A stretch of DNA of 64,000 nucleotides from Melitaea cinxia (Eukaryota; Arthropoda; Insecta; Lepidoptera; Nymphalidae): assembly GCF_905220565.1 (NCBI RefSeq), contig NC_059401.1, positions 16,116,766 through 16,180,765 on the forward strand, written 5' to 3'. Below the pieces are notes generated by a model that did no database searches, was not told the DNA's origin, and saw only the letters and a program-made list of their open reading frames with translations. Both the position numbers and the translations under genes were made by a program. Below are positions 21,238 to 35,195 of this stretch, one piece after another (positions within the stretch are counted from its first letter, which is position 1; the number at the start of each line of letters is the position of its first letter).

Positions 21238-22516
21238 GTAAGCTACGAGGCACAGCAAGCAATAAACAATTTGCTGTTTATATGTTACCTTGATTACAGT
21301 ATGGACTTTTGAACGATTTTGAAAATACCATCTTTTAATTTCTTGTAATTTTATTTTGTAATATTGTTCCAACTAAAAATAAAAATGCGGTCAATACAAT
21401 ACCAGTGGCCTGTAAACGACTCACATTGGTTCACACATGAGGTTTTTACATTTGAATTTTAAAAGGATCATCCACAGGCTCGAAATTGCCCGTTACTTTT
21501 TAATTATGCTTATCCTTCAAGTGATTTATTACCCATGACTACAGGTCGACAGCCTTTACACATTTCTTTGGTAACAGTAAATACTATTTCTCCTATGAAT
21601 GGCTGAGGTTAAAACTTAACATTCCTACCCAGCTACTCACAGTGCCCAGCTGTACATATCAGTTGTGACTACGTCTCATCAACTGAATTCAGTCAATAAA
21701 AAAAGTCAATAAGTAATAATATGAGTAAAAATTATTTTTAATCTAATCAATTGCCTATTTATGACAATGGCTACAATAGGAAAAGTCATTTTGATTCGTA
21801 ATCTTAGCATTCTAGACGTAGACATGTATATTACCTACTACAACTTAAAAGAATTATATAAGTAATGAAAAAAACAGCAAATAATATTTTGTTTTAGATG
21901 TTGAATCATTAAGTTAAATAAAATTAAGTTCATCTGAAGCGTTTTTGAAATCAACGAAATTTTCTTAAACTTTTCTCATGTTAATGCACTGGAAATTATA
22001 CCACGTTCGCGTTTTCTGAGTAAATTCCGTTTTAAACAAGGTCACACACAAAGAAAAATAGTTTCAAAGAACACAAAGCAAGTGTTCCTACGTCGGTAAG
22101 ATTTTGGAATCTTAGTCGCTGGTATAAAGGACTAAAGGGAACACAACGTCAACGTAACGTGGAAACGAAATGAGTTTTGTTTGAGATAAACCGTTTTTTG
22201 TTATTACGTTTTTAATACGGAATTTGTAATAATAAATAAGTCATGGATATGACTTCTTAGTTAGCTAGATGAACCGGTGAATTTTGTGCTACGATTTTTT
22301 GTTCGCGAATACATCGATCGGTTTAAAAATTTTTTAAATAAACCTTGTCCTCACAAAAATAATTACAAAAAAAAAAAAAAATACCAAATTAGGTGCTCGT
22401 CTCGCTCGGAAGTTATTTTCGAATATATATTTCAGCGTTTTTTTGATATATTATTTTCATTGATATATATTATGATTAAAATAAAGATAATTGTGTTTGC
22501 TGGCAAACGAAGAAAA
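21238..22516. other. No recognised feature
   Basis: AT-rich. The frame at 22277-22543 (88 codons) is lysine-rich low complexity over an A14 run, so it is not credible as a gene. Confidence 0.4.
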
Positions 22517-22898
22517 ACCGCCTTCAATTATATCGACAAGTAATAAAACGTAAGTAGACAAAAAAAATATTGAGTAAATACGCATTATCAAAGATTACTC
22601 CAAAAGTTGTAATCAGATCTCGATGAAATTTAAATGTGACCACATGATAAACATCGGCTTTCGATTAAATTAAAAATCATCAAAATCGGTACAGCTTATC
22701 GAGAGTTTTTTCCCTCGATTTCTCTGGGATCCCATCATCGGATCCTGGTTTCCTTGGTACCAAACTAGGGATATTTCCTTTCCAACGAAACAAGAAGAAC
22801 AAAATCGGTTCATAAACGACGGAGTGTCCCCGAACATACATAAAAAAAGTATATATACGGCCGAATTGAGTAACCTCCTCCTTTTTTTGAAGTCGTTT
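22517..22898 (-). mobile_element. MITE-like element, ACCGACTTCA inverted-end family, copy 2
   Basis: Reverse-oriented copy of the element at 18757: ACCGCCTTCA at 22517-22526 and TGAAGTCGTT at 22889-22898, with GAGTAAATACGCATTATCAA, GATTTCTCTGGGATCCCATC and GATCCTGGTTTCCTTGG between. The flank GCTGGCAAACGAAGAAAAA at the left is the counterpart of GCGAGCAAA in other copies. The 89-codon frame across it is a translation of the repeat. Confidence 0.75.
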
Positions 22899-25030
22899 AA
22901 AAAATGAGTTCATTTGGTTTAATTTTTCAAATAGCTGTATTGGTTTCATTGACTATATTACTATGGTTCATGAAAGTAAAGCAGTACCTTAATACCTCAA
23001 TGCGAATAAAATCATACAGCTCTACATTAGAATATACTCTGTATATTTTAATATGATACTAAATACGTATTGTACTTATTCTGAACGTGAATCAAAAGAG
23101 GCAATCGCTGACATACGGCGAGGTTGAATTGCGCGGAATAAACGGTTTGAATTTTAATTAATTAAGAAAGAGCGTGCAACAGTCTGTGTTTACAAGGAAA
23201 CCTAGGCAGTGCCGCGTCGTTTGGCTTAGCTCGAGCCTTACTCCATTAGGAAAATTAATGTTTTGAATTACTCGCGGCCGACCGAGGTGACAGCGTGGGT
23301 GAAGACGAATTGCGAGGATCGAATTGTGATGCGGGTGTATGCAGGGTCCATAATTTCTCCTTCTGAGAATGGTCTGGAATGATTTCCGTTTTGTCGTGAC
23401 ATGTACAGTTATGTTTATTTACATTTTTTTTTGGAATTTTTAGGAAATAATAGAATATATACGGTGTTAGCCTATAAGTGGTTGTTGCACTTGTGCTATG
23501 TATTAATTATATTTAAATGTTAAATGTCTGTGAATCAGTGTAAACAACTGTTGGCTAACCTAATAAATAAAATAAATAAATAATAAAAAAATAATAATAC
23601 TGAATTATATTTTGTTAAGATTTCACTTTAAGTGTAAATGCAAATGATCATGAATGATGAATTATTTACATCTTACAGGGAATTACTAAATGATTGTAAT
23701 ATTATCTAAAGTGTTTTGAAAAAATTCCGAAATAGGAAACTATTGACATAAAAATTAGCCTGTATCGCTAAATATTATATGAGACTATATATCTACACGC
23801 TAAGTTTAAGTTAATGGCTTAGAGAATTATCATGTTAATAGGAAACAAACGATTGAACAATTTATATATTTTTTATTCTACAATATTGTGATAAAAAATA
23901 CGATAAAAATAACAACATTATTTCATTATAAATATGTAACATAAAAAAATATAGTCATTAATCAAAATGTCAGCAGAAAATTTTATTCAAAAAAAATATA
24001 ATACAAAAAGAATTAGCTCAAACGAAAAATCAGTCACCAAGGTGTTGCCTAGGCATGTATGCATCAATCTTCAAGCGGAATGTGACACGCCATTATAAAT
24101 CTCATTGGAGATACCGTCATCCATCAACGAAAGGAAATGAAGTCCGCAGACAGCGAGACGTCGCAGCGTACGTAACGCAACAACGGCAATGGTTATAAAT
24201 TCTGCTTTAGAATTCATCCTAAGCTATTTCGTACCTGACTATGAACACTGTTCTCATTATTTATAAAACGCGTTGGCATTGATACATCGGGTTTGAATTT
24301 GGAACATACACAAATTTGTATTCGAAATATATAAAAAAAAAAATTAGAACGGTCGGACTAATTCAACAATTTTCGGTACTTTGAAGAAAAATGTTATGAA
24401 ATGACAAATTAAGAAAATAACAAAGACAATTAGAAAATTTCAGAATGTTTACAACTAATAAAGCTTCACCCTTTTGACATTTTACACAACGCCTTGTAGG
24501 GTCAGATAGTTTTAGATAAAATATTCTAGATTTAAAAAAAATAGAATTACGTTCAAGAATAAGAACAATATTGTAACTTAAAATGTAGAGCTAATTTAAA
24601 TTAAAATACTATACTGAAACTCATACATATTGTTATTTAAAGGTGAAAGACAAGCGAGCAAATAGACTAGGTAATTAACGGCGGACAGACGATGGAATTT
24701 TAATGAGACGACCTCCAGTCAATAAACTTCCGTATGGTAAAGTAGCTGTATTATGGAACTTGATTATCTCGAGAAAGGTTACCTTTATTTCTGGTAACCT
24801 GAAACCAATTGGCATCCATTTACTAAACAAAACACAGATCGTTTTGTTGTTGTTGTTGTTTTTTTTTGTCTAATAATCAACAATAGAGTTGAGTATACAA
24901 TATAGTTAATATTTTTTATAATATGTGTATATATGCATGCATGTATGTGTGTATATTTAGTTTTCTTTCTGTGTTCTTTCATTTTAATTCTGTACACCCT
25001 TTCCGCTTTTTTCACATTATCTCCTCCAAG
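22899..25030. other. AT-rich stretch, possible LINE tail near 23.5 kb
   Basis: At about 23460-23600 the sequence GTTGGCTAACCTAATAAATA is followed by AAATAAATAAATAA-type DNA, which resembles the 3' end and tail of a non-LTR element. The rest is unrecognised, including a modest GC patch at 24110-24180. GTT triplets at 24845-24860 are a short microsatellite. Confidence 0.35.
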
Positions 25031-25150
25031 CTGGTTGTCTGGAAGAGATCGCTGTTTAGCAATAAGACCGCCTGTTGTACATTTCTTTTTGTATATTGTT
25101 TTATAAATTGTAAACTTCTTTTTATGTGTACCTTACAACATCTGGTTCCC
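25031..25150 (+). mobile_element. LINE 3' untranslated fragment, family F
   Basis: CTGGTTGTCTGGAAGAGATC, GCTGTTTAGCAATAAGACCG, CCTGTTGTACATTTC match, in order, the element at 41975-42130. From general knowledge this is a frequent 3' end of lepidopteran non-LTR elements. The terminal AATAAA tail is not preserved here. Confidence 0.55.
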
Positions 25151-28100
25151 TAAGATCAATAATTTGGGTGTTTTAAAAGTGCACTCTACTTTAGGTTATA
25201 TATCTACTTGTTTATTAAGATCAGGTACGATATCAGAACGAAAGGTTACTGAATATAAAATTTTAGGAATATTTTCAGGTATTGTATTAGTTGGGTGCAT
25301 TTGGTGTTCCTTTCAACCCGACAAAACCTCATCGTAAGAATCAGTGGATTTGATGCATTGTTTCATCAAGTTTTAAATGAAATAATACACAAAATAAAAA
25401 ACGACATACATAATTTTATTAATTATTAGATAATTTAGTTAAAATATCTACATCAAAAAATAAATTATTAAATTTCGAGATCTACTAAACAATAAATATG
25501 GCTGGCTACCAATAAGTGTAATGTTACATTTATGGTTACTTGTACCATTACATATATATGAAGACCGTTCAATAAAGGCTTAACGAGACTTACAGATTGA
25601 GAACAAATAAGTTACCAATATTACGTAATATTTCGATGTACTGGTATACTTAGCTCTATATTAATCACGTATTTAGAACAACAATGGAGTCACAATGACA
25701 TCGGGCAATGAATTCGGGCAGCCGCCCTAATCAGCTCAAAGCGAGTAATTGGTCTGCGTATTAGCATTCAATCATGATATTGCATTGGTATAATACAATT
25801 TTAATACAAAAATGCCTCGGGCTACCCATTCGCATTATCCGTGATTTTGTGCAGGTAGCGTCACAAAGGTAACGCAGTAAACACAAGCGACCGTATATTA
25901 AAACGAAATGAAAATGTTCGTTTGTCACTTGTTTCAATATTTACAGATGTCAGTCGATTGGGAAATGCTACATGGTTTTTATTACGTTTACCTTTGGTGA
26001 CGGTGGATTTTACCAGACGCTGGACGTTAAAAGCGAATTAAACAGTGAGTGCTACGTGACTGTTTGAAACGACGTGATAAATGTTGTTTTTTTTTTCTCT
26101 CTCGATATAATCATATTTGGTATAGGTGTTTTGGAGTGGCTTCGGCACTGTACCTCGGGTGTATTTTACGGAAACCCTTCATTCACTTTCCAAAAGCCGA
26201 CACTCGGGTAATTCAATTGGTAGATCCAAGCCCAACTTCACAGCGGTCTTGGGGAAAATTTTCTTAAAAGGCTGTCCATAAGAAGCTTCTGGGAGCACGC
26301 AATTGTTATTTATGCATTAACCTGGCCGCCTTCCTAATCGTTCCCCGAGGTACGGTGCCTCCTCGCATGATTTTATTTTGCCACTTGCCCACCTAAAGCC
26401 CTCTTCCCACAACGAGTTTTGACAATGTATCCGTTACGTGAGCATACTGTAATTGTTTTACGTGCTCAGAATTTGTTTTTCGACTAAAGTTTATCTTGTT
26501 AGGATTATAATGTTACTTGGTAGCGAGATGTAAGATGATCATTGATGTGATAATATTTTATAAGGATAAACAAGTATAGTATTCATAAACGAAGTTAGCT
26601 ATTAAACGAAAAAAAAAATATTCACATCAAAATGATACCAACGACTAAGTGAATAGAAGCAAAATAAAATAATTTAAAAATTATTAAAATAACATTAAAT
26701 ATTTTCTCATAGAAGAGTATAAAAAAATAAAACAGTGTGTCTTTAGCTCGAAATGTCTATCAAAGGCGATGAATTAACAAACAGAGAAAGAAATATTTTT
26801 CTTTGAAAATATTATATTAAAGAGAAATCTTTTCAGCTTCGATTCCTTTCAGGGTGAATATATTATTAAAATACTAAAATAGAGTTAAAAGATGTTAAAA
26901 GACATTTCCTAGTCCCAAAATTTCTTTGATAAAAAAAAAATCACCCACTTAAGCTTAGGAAACGCGAATCAAATAAATATTAAGAAGAAATTCTAATGTG
27001 TCCTACATACGGACTATTTATTTGCGTGAACAACGTTCTTCAAGAAAAGAAAAATATCTTCTATTTGATATTTAAAATATTAAAATGTTGTATTTCGTGA
27101 AATCATCAACTATTTATTTTATACTTTAATCTGTACTTACAGCTATTTACCTTTAGTACAAATGTATGGATGGTACCTTTTGGGGGCAATGAACAGAAAA
27201 AATACCATTTTAAATACTATACTACTAATTTCTCTCTAACCGGCCTTTTCAAGATATTATAGAAACGATGATAACTTATCAGTAAGTATTGACTTTATAT
27301 CTCACCCATTGTTGTTTAATTAATATTCGATGCTAATGATGTTGGCAGCCGAAATACAGTTATACCTAATTCGGCTACAGATTATAATCTTATTATTTTT
27401 ATTGAAATTATTATTCTAAAGCTGTACTAAATTTGTAAATGTAAATAAATAAATTAATTATAAGTGTTGAAAATATTAATGATAAATAATTCACTGATGT
27501 TTGTACAATGTCATCTGTAGTCACCCTTATCTGTTTTTGTTTTGCTCGGTTTTTAAACAAATCCATAAGCGCCCTTTGAAGGATACAGTTGAAATGAAAA
27601 TAAAAACAGGCCTTCAGTGGTCGACTGCTAAATGTTTTCTTTTGGCGGAACAAACTGGAGAGCCCGTGTTTTATATAAGGCCGCTTGCACAATGAAAATT
27701 AATTTTCGAAATGTTCGAATAAATTCATCCTTAAATGTACGTGAATTTGTATCAAGCGATACATTAATAATTTTTACGTTTTTTATTTTTCTTATGATTG
27801 AAGTTAGTTATAATGAGGACTTTGTAGAGTTTTGTTGATATATTAAGTTTAAATCGTCCGAAATTATCATTTAGTTGTATTTCCGATTCAAAAATTCTTA
27901 TAATTGTTCGAAGTGGCGTATGAATATCTTTCAACGAGGTCAATTTTTTAATTTAAAACTTTGATACCGTAAACTGTTTTTCAGATTATAGGAATTCGGA
28001 CATTCTTAAGTCTGTAATTGGGTCATTCACCGATCTAAGAGTATTCACGTGTCACTGGGTTTGTAGATTTTATCATACAAGTATATACGTATATTACAAT

Positions 28101-28740
28101 CAAAATTAGATACACTATTTTGTTTGAAAAGTATGGCACTCATAACAAAATCCGTTGCATAAGTGCAAACAAGGTAATACAATAATTAAAAAAACGTAGT
28201 TTAATAACTTAAGAAGGATTCATAAATATTCACATTCGTACAAACAAAAAAAAAAATACTAGCCAAAGCAGAAGGTTATATTATTCAATAGAAACACGAA
28301 ATTGTATTGGATTCAGACGTTTTTTCGGAAAGCGAGTCCATATGTATGAAATTCGAGGGTCAAGAGAAAATTACAGAGGCAAAGACGATCATTGCGGTCG
28401 GCATGAAGCGTCCGTACTAGCCAGTAATTTATATCACTAGTTTTAGTTACATGATCTCAATAAGATCAAGATTGTTTTTGTATTAGATCATAGAGAGATT
28501 ACGCAATTAAATGTATTATTGTATTCTAGTAGTTGTTATTCATCATCAATACATATAATAAAAATGTAACGGATCGCTGTCTGTACGTCTGTATATATGA
28601 GAAAAAATATTATTGCGACCTTTATCAACGCAAATAGCACCCAAAACAATGATTGTTAGATTATTTATCTATTTCTCTATGCGTTTGTGTACGCTAATCT
28701 CAGGAACTTTAAGTAAATATATTTCCTTAAAGTAAGTCAA
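25151..28740. other. Long stretch without recognised genes
   Basis: Contains the 16-bp imperfect inverted repeat pair at 26144-26159 and 26344-26359 in a GC-richer patch, and unmatched frames (72 codons at 26049-26267, 93 codons at 27411-27692). A fragment at 28560-28640 with GGATCGCTGTCTGTACGTCT may be a degraded repeat. No exon recognised. Confidence 0.4.
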
Positions 28741-28860
28741 TCAGTTCAGCCTATCGCAGTCCACTGTTGTCCATAGGCCTCCCTAAGTTTGCGCTAGATA
28801 TCCTGGTTTTCCGCAATCCTCATCCAGCCTGTACCAATTGGCAATCTTATGTAGTTCATC
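28741..28860 (-). mobile_element. RTE LINE 3' end, severely truncated
   Basis: TCAGTTCAGCCTATCGCAG, TCCACTGTTGTCCATAGGCC, TTCCGCAATCCTCATCCAGC correspond on the minus strand to the end of the RTE reading frame (MRIAENQDI). The sequence stops near 28860, about 35 bp before a family E fragment. Confidence 0.75.
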
Positions 28861-28895
28861 AGTCTAAAGTAGTAAGTCGTCAGTTTTAAGCAAGT

Positions 28896-29100
28896 TTGGG
28901 GGTGCAATACCGACCAAAAACCTGCGGGAGCCTTCAGCCGCTTTAATTGGAGGACCCCGGATCTGCAGGCATCAGGATCCCTCGCGAAAAGGCCAGACTT
29001 CTCCTCCATGGGGACTGTCCGGCTCACCTCTGAACAATCCCAACGACGCCGTGTCTAGCAGGACCGGGTTCCCATCCCGGCCCGACACGGGCGACACATA
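28896..29100 (-). mobile_element. Retroelement fragment, family E, copy 2
   Basis: Shares CCTGCGGGAGCCTTCAGCCG, CTTTAATTGGAGG, CCCGGATCTGCAGGC and CTTCTCCTCCATGGGGACTG with 15281-15528 but lacks about 15 bp (CAGCGACAGGCTGGCC region). It continues past CTCACCTCTGAACAATCC into CGACGCCGTGTCTAGCAGG and CCCGACACGGGCGACACATA, which the first copy does not contain. Confidence 0.6.
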
Positions 29101-30044
29101 GCACAATGTAACAGTTCAGATAAGCAAGAGAAGATACCTAAATTTCATTGTCGCTTTAATTGTCGCAATTAGAAATAATAATGACATTATAATATACTAG
29201 GAAATGTTAAGTGGAAAATCATATACAAATAAAAACCGTTTATAGTAAAGTACCATATAGTCAGGTTTAATAAATAAAAGAATAAATAAAAACTCGTAAC
29301 CCGACCATTTCTCATGTATAAAAGTAAAAAAATATCACCCCGACCGGTATGATTGTATTAGTTCAAAGAAAAAACAGCACCGGTAGCGTTGGTTTCGAGA
29401 TAGAAAAAATCACTAAACCAACGATCATATTTCACCGGTGGACCATCCTCGGTTCGTAATTGCAAAATGCGACTGTTCTGTGAAGTTTTCTTTAATAATT
29501 TATATAAAAACTAGTCTACTAAAGATGTTTTATTTAAATTGTTGTTAATATCTACTTGAACGAATTTTAGTATTATATTTTAAAGCATGCTATATCTTGG
29601 TAAGTTTCATTAAAATCGGTTTTCTAAAAATACAAAAAAAAAACTTTTTGGTCCGTGACAAAATATAAAACTTAGTTTGGAAAAATATTATAGTACAGAA
29701 TTATCTGGACCTATTTTATGACATATGTATATTTATAGGCACGCTCATATAAATACACGCTTAAATTTTATCTGTTAACAATTTATATAATGTAAGTTGG
29801 TCAATTACAAAATTTTACAAAGTTAAATACACGTTACAGTTAATTATTCGAGCGATATTTATCAAATTCTGTTCCATTAAGTGCATTAATAAATTGAGAC
29901 ATTTCGAGAGGTATCTTAATACCAAATATTCCGTAAGCTGCACGAGGCTACATATATGTACTATTATATATTAATCGCTAGAATTCGGCACGTAATTGTA
30001 GAGCTATTTTGAGGGTAGGTTTATATTCAACCAATTCCAAAACC
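29101..30044. other. No recognised feature
   Basis: AT-rich. The part near 29600-29690 has a TAAGTTTCATTAAAATCGG phrase typical of degraded lepidopteran repeats, but a family cannot be assigned. Confidence 0.35.
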
Positions 30045-30389
30045 AATCGCTTCAGCCTGCAATATCTCACTACTGGGCATATGCCTCTTTCCCCATGTAG
30101 GAGAAGGATCAGAGCTTAATCCACCACGCTGCTCCAATGCGGGTTGGCGGATATATTCCCTACTATGAGTAACAATCGCTATCAGGTGTATATGATAACA
30201 ACCGGGACCGACGGCTTAACGTGCTCTCCGAGGCACGGTGGGGAGACCCACTAGGACTGCACAAACACCCAGACCACGGCAAACACCTGTATGGCCAATA
30301 CAAATGTTTGTCATGTGCGGGGATCGAACCCGCAACCGCCAGCGCAACAGGTACAATCCATGACTGTGACCGTTGCGCCAACGCGGCGT
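30045..30389 (-). mobile_element. tRNA-headed SINE with type A head and type B tail, near full length
   Basis: The head starts near 30389 (CGCCGCGTTGGCGCAACGG as A box; B box at 30319-30335, GGTTCGATCCCCG). The body has CGTGGTCTGGGTGTTTGTGC, GTGCCTCGGAGAGCACG and AGTAGGGAATATATCCGCC; the 3' end reads GCATATGCCCAGTAGTGAG then a GCAGGCTGAAGCG end. The head resembles the SINE at 1969-2154 and the body and tail resemble 2162-2500. Short frames on either strand are repeat translations. Confidence 0.85.
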
Positions 30390-33300
30390 TCAAAACAAAA
30401 CACTATATTAAGTGTTATTTGTATATGAAAAGATTATTAATTTACATCGCCATATACTGCATTAAAATATAAATCCAGACTAAAATTTAGCGTTGAAAAG
30501 TGCTATACTTTCCTGGACTTTATAAATAATAGACCTAATAAACTTGTGTCATCCCTTACGTCGCTTGGACAAATTCTCTCCCACGAAAGTTCACCCACAT
30601 TACATACCCAGCGCCATTTTTCAACTCAGCGGGCGGTACGCTAATAGATAGTTAGGAAGTTCCATCTTCTTTCGTTTTCTGGAACTCTGGTAGGTCAAAT
30701 ATTATTGACCCTAGTTTTAAGTATTTTAAAAATATTTTACGTAACGAATAAATTAACGTCTGTTTTAATGTTATTGTAAATAACTACTTTAATATACATT
30801 ACATATTGTTGGTCAGGATAATTGCTTATTTATTTTGATTTGGTAAAATTCCTAAGATGTTCTCGATTATAAAATTGCTCAGAGCGCAATGCTCAAAATT
30901 ACTTTTTATTCATATTTATTCACATTGAACAGAGAATATATAAACTTTATGGACGAATTTAGCTTCATTATCTTCTTAATAGGCACGAGACAACCTGTGC
31001 AGTTTAGTTCACGTTTTCAAGTGACAAAACTTCATATAACTTAAATCATTACACTTTGTTTTACAATCTCCTTATTACCACTTACTAAAGTTTAAAATTG
31101 AGCATAAATTCGTAAACATAGTTTTGTAGTAACTGCAGACCGAACTCCGAGTGTCGAAACACCGAGTCTTCAGTCGAATTTGATTCGTAAAGTTTACGAC
31201 TTCCACGTAGTCTCGCCTTTAGACTATGATTTCAGTATTCTGATCTTCTAATTAGTTTGAATATATCCACATTGTTAATATAGTACTTAGTTACTTACGT
31301 ATCGAAAGTGATAATTTTGTTTTAATTTTATCCAAAAAAAATATTTTGTAATTATTGTAGATTTTGTGTTTAATAATTAATTTGAATTAAATAATCATTC
31401 ACAGACTAAAATATTCTTTTGAATGAAAAAATAAAATAAAGAACTTATCATCTAACTTGTAAACCAGCGCACGAAGAACATACAAAGAGAATATAACTTC
31501 GTTTAGTACGTCATAAGGATAGCGGCAATAAACCAAAATCATCACTCACGTCCTAAAAAATCTCTCCTATTAGCGTCTGACATTAGCTTCGTAATAATAA
31601 AACTCTAATATCACCGAATATTCACCGTCCCGATTCCGTTCCTTTATTAGCAAACATCCGGGCTTTACGCAGACGACTTTTTTATTTCCGCTTATCCGGG
31701 AACTCAGCTGTTAAATTTTTTGAGAAGTCAAATATTTTATGCCACGTCCCGGCTTGACATGACAATTACATACTATAAGTTACAACGAATGCATGAAATG
31801 TACGAGGAGAGAGATTTTATTTCATTTATTATTATTATTTTTATTTATCTAAATTGGACAGCGAAGGGCTCTAGTTTTCGTGAGATTTCGCTCGTCTAAA
31901 AATCTGACACTTCGCAAGAACACGATTTAACTTTACTCCTTCAAAAAAAAAAAATCTTTTCAATCGCAGTTGGACGTTTGGAAGGATAATGATTATGTAA
32001 TTTTAAAATTGAGGTTTTCTTTTAGAGACTTTGAGATACGTTTAAAAAAGGTTCGTGAAAATCCGTTTCGGTTTGTTCAGGAAAAAATAGTCATCAAGCT
32101 TTCTCTTTCGTAAATGCAAATTAAATTTAGAATGTACTGCTAACTAAAAAAATAAAAATAATTTACAAAGTACATAGCAGGCTTCATGTAAAGCTATAAA
32201 CAAAATTAATAAACCGCATCAACACCGAGAAGACCAATAACTGCCTGCCATTTATGCCGACGTAAAGGTGCCCCTTTAGGGTGCCAGTCTTTTATGAAGC
32301 AATCGCGTCACCTTTGGCAAACTTTACGTTCCCTGAATACGTACAATTACGAGGCAATAACTCGTTTCGAATTGTTTCTGGTCCGTATAAGAAGCCCATT
32401 AAATTTTATGCATTGTAAAATATTATTGTTTATTGAAATTTCATTATAAACTCCATTTCAAATGAACGCATTGTGGAGCGACATGATTTTGATGAAGTTG
32501 GATTTTCAATATGGCGGCCCAACCTTTTGTTTCATTATTGTCTGTTGTTTTATAATTAGCTTAAAAATATATACTTTTAACACATATTGTGTATTCATAA
32601 ATTTTTGTTACATTAAATACTTAAAAGGTCTAAACGTAAATGTGTCATTGTTACCGTTATAACTCATACAAGAATGCTTTAAGGTGGTCAATTTTGACCC
32701 GAAACTTCGGTGCTTTTCGGCGGTTTATACCAATTTAATATGGCAGTTTAATACGTTATGATTAACACTCTCCCCAGCCATTTGCATACAAACTAACTTA
32801 AGAGATGCAAATACATCCAGTTCAAATGATATTTTGTAATTATTTAACGTAAGGGGAGTCTTTACTTATTAAAATTTGCATAAAACATTCTTTAATATAA
32901 CTTTCTCTAAATATAATTTGAAAAAAAAAAACCTATACACGCGTAGTCAAAAAGATTTTTATATGGTATACTAATGTACTATATGGTATACTAAGTATTC
33001 GTCCTAAGTTTAAGATAATTTTTTCGTCTTTCGGGATTTTAAAGCAACATAACATAGTACATCAATCGTACTAACTTTGCTGTGTATGTTTTTGGCATAT
33101 TAGACTTTATTTTCTTTTGTAATAAAAGTCTAAATGTTCTTGTGATATTGCTTCAGCATTTATTATTATTTATTAAAAACAAAGTAAAGCTATTTTAAAT
33201 GTTAAATACCCAGCATGTGTCACGTGTGTTATTTTTCATATGTTTTCTGGGAATGACAATATTTCATTTCGAACTAGTATCGTATTATTTATCGTCTAAA

Positions 33301-34840
33301 AAAAAATAACTAAATTAAAGATGTGAGTATCGAATTTGACATATTAATCGAAACACAAAATCGATTTCAATTTATGTACATGACATAAAAAACTTTTTGA
33401 AACCTGAATGTACAAAATAAAAGTTTTCTTCAAAGAAAGGTTTTGCGTTAAATTAATAGTGTACCTTTAATATTTCAGTAACAGATAAGCGATCAATTGT
33501 AACACTATCACAGTGGAGAGATTTTTGCGTATCGAATGAGACCGACCACCGTCACGTCACGTACCGTTGAAAACAATTAAATCTTTCGATGCCGTGACAC
33601 GGACGGGACGGGATGAAAAACGCTTTATACGTACGGTTTATTAACATCCAAGTGACAAATTATTCGAATGAATCATTCGTTCATTTCGATGTCGTTTCGA
33701 CGTCACAAAATTTAAATTAATCGATTTATTAAATAACTTTTTTTTGTTATTTTTTTTTTTGTTCGAATATATTATTTTTTATTTATTTAAAAACGTGGTC
33801 AATTTCTGAAAGAGTCGTCATTTTACATGCAACATTCCAAGTTTATTAACTTTAAAAAATGTTACTCCGAACAAAGAATATAAAGGTAACGATCAAGTCA
33901 TAACCATTAAACTATAAACTACATCATTTTGAAGTTTTATGTCTATATGACCTAGAATTCCAAACACGATTGTACACCGTTTCGTAGGCACATATAAACA
34001 TATATTATTACTTGGTTTTAATAAAATTTATGAAGCAAAATGTGCCTACGAGCAAGCAGTACATCTTAATTAATGTGAGGTACAACAAGTGAAATGAATG
34101 GCTTCAATACGGCGTTAATTACGAAATTATGATTAAAGTTGGCGTCTTGTGAAACTAACGAGTCTTTCAATAATATATGTACTCGAATATAATATCGTGT
34201 TTACATTTTCCGACGACATTCTTATGTGGTATCGATAAGGCGTGTTACATATTAAATTCCTGTTAAATGAATGTTTAATTGTGTACATATTTGTGAAAAT
34301 AGGTACAAAATCTCTAAAAAATGTTGGAACTTAAATATGAAAATAAATTCGTATACAACCGTAAAAATTGTTTTGAATTCCTTTTCCTTTACTAAATAAT
34401 TCATTTTTATTAAATGAGTACAATTTGTAATTCAAAATAAATGTTAAATTCATGGTCTAAATTTGTTGAAAAGCTTAGATAACCCCTTACAGCACACAAT
34501 TACATTAGCAAGTAGTAAAGAACATTTCCGGGCGGAACCGCTCTTAACCGGTTTAGACTGGACGTAGCCGGTTTGCTCCGGTACTATACAATGTAGCAGA
34601 TGCGGGAGACTTAATTCTCTTCCTTGGTCTCTGAATGCCAACATCGTATGGGATAAGATTAGTTTAAAGACATCTGTGTGTAAGTTTCTAGAACAAATTA
34701 TCGAAGTGAAAACTTCAGAGACATCTATTACCCAATTGTCTTTTACTTCTTAATCTGAATATTTCTTAGATTAAACTTTTAATACAAGAATGATATTTTT
34801 AAATTTAGTCAAATTGTTTAAGTCATATTATCAAACATAA
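30390..34840. other. Long AT-rich stretch without recognised genes
   Basis: Small GC-richer patches at 32220-32330 and 34530-34640 have no recognised frames; the second overlaps a 64-codon minus-strand frame (34450-34644) with no match known to me. A 12-bp inverted repeat lies at 33982-33993 and 34040-34051. ATATGGTATACTAA is directly repeated at 32961 and 32981. Confidence 0.4.
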
Positions 34841-35105
34841 CAATACAAATATACTTTATTGTACAACCAAAAACAATACATGTGACATAAAAGAAAAAGA
34901 AACAAACAAGAAATAATAATAATAATAATAATAACAAAAAAAGCAATGTACAAAAGGCATAACTAAAAATTTCATTAATTAAATATTCTTCATAATCTTC
35001 ACTACGAAATGAAGATCATTATAGTAAATGCGAAGCTAACACTGATTAGAAATATAAATTCTTCTGAGAAGAACTGACAAGAAACTCAACAGAATCTTAC
35101 TGAAT
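34841..35105 (-). mobile_element. Probable LINE 3' end with AAT microsatellite
   Basis: ATACTTTATTGTACAACCAA looks like the reverse complement of a LINE tail (AATAAAGTAT), followed by an (AAT)n run at about 34911-34935. Farther on, TTCTTCTGAGAAGAACTGAC and AAGAAACTCA are phrases of a common lepidopteran repeat. These may be one element or two adjoining ones. Confidence 0.4.
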
Positions 35106-35195
35106 GTCTGACTGACCGACACTTGTCACGTATATAATTTTGTATCAAAAATAAATATAGTATGCTTTGGTAATTAAAGATAATTTATTGATATT

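Noticed and set aside
22277..22543. 88-codon plus-strand frame
   Set aside because: Crosses an A14 run and part of an inverted-end repeat; lysine-rich low complexity.
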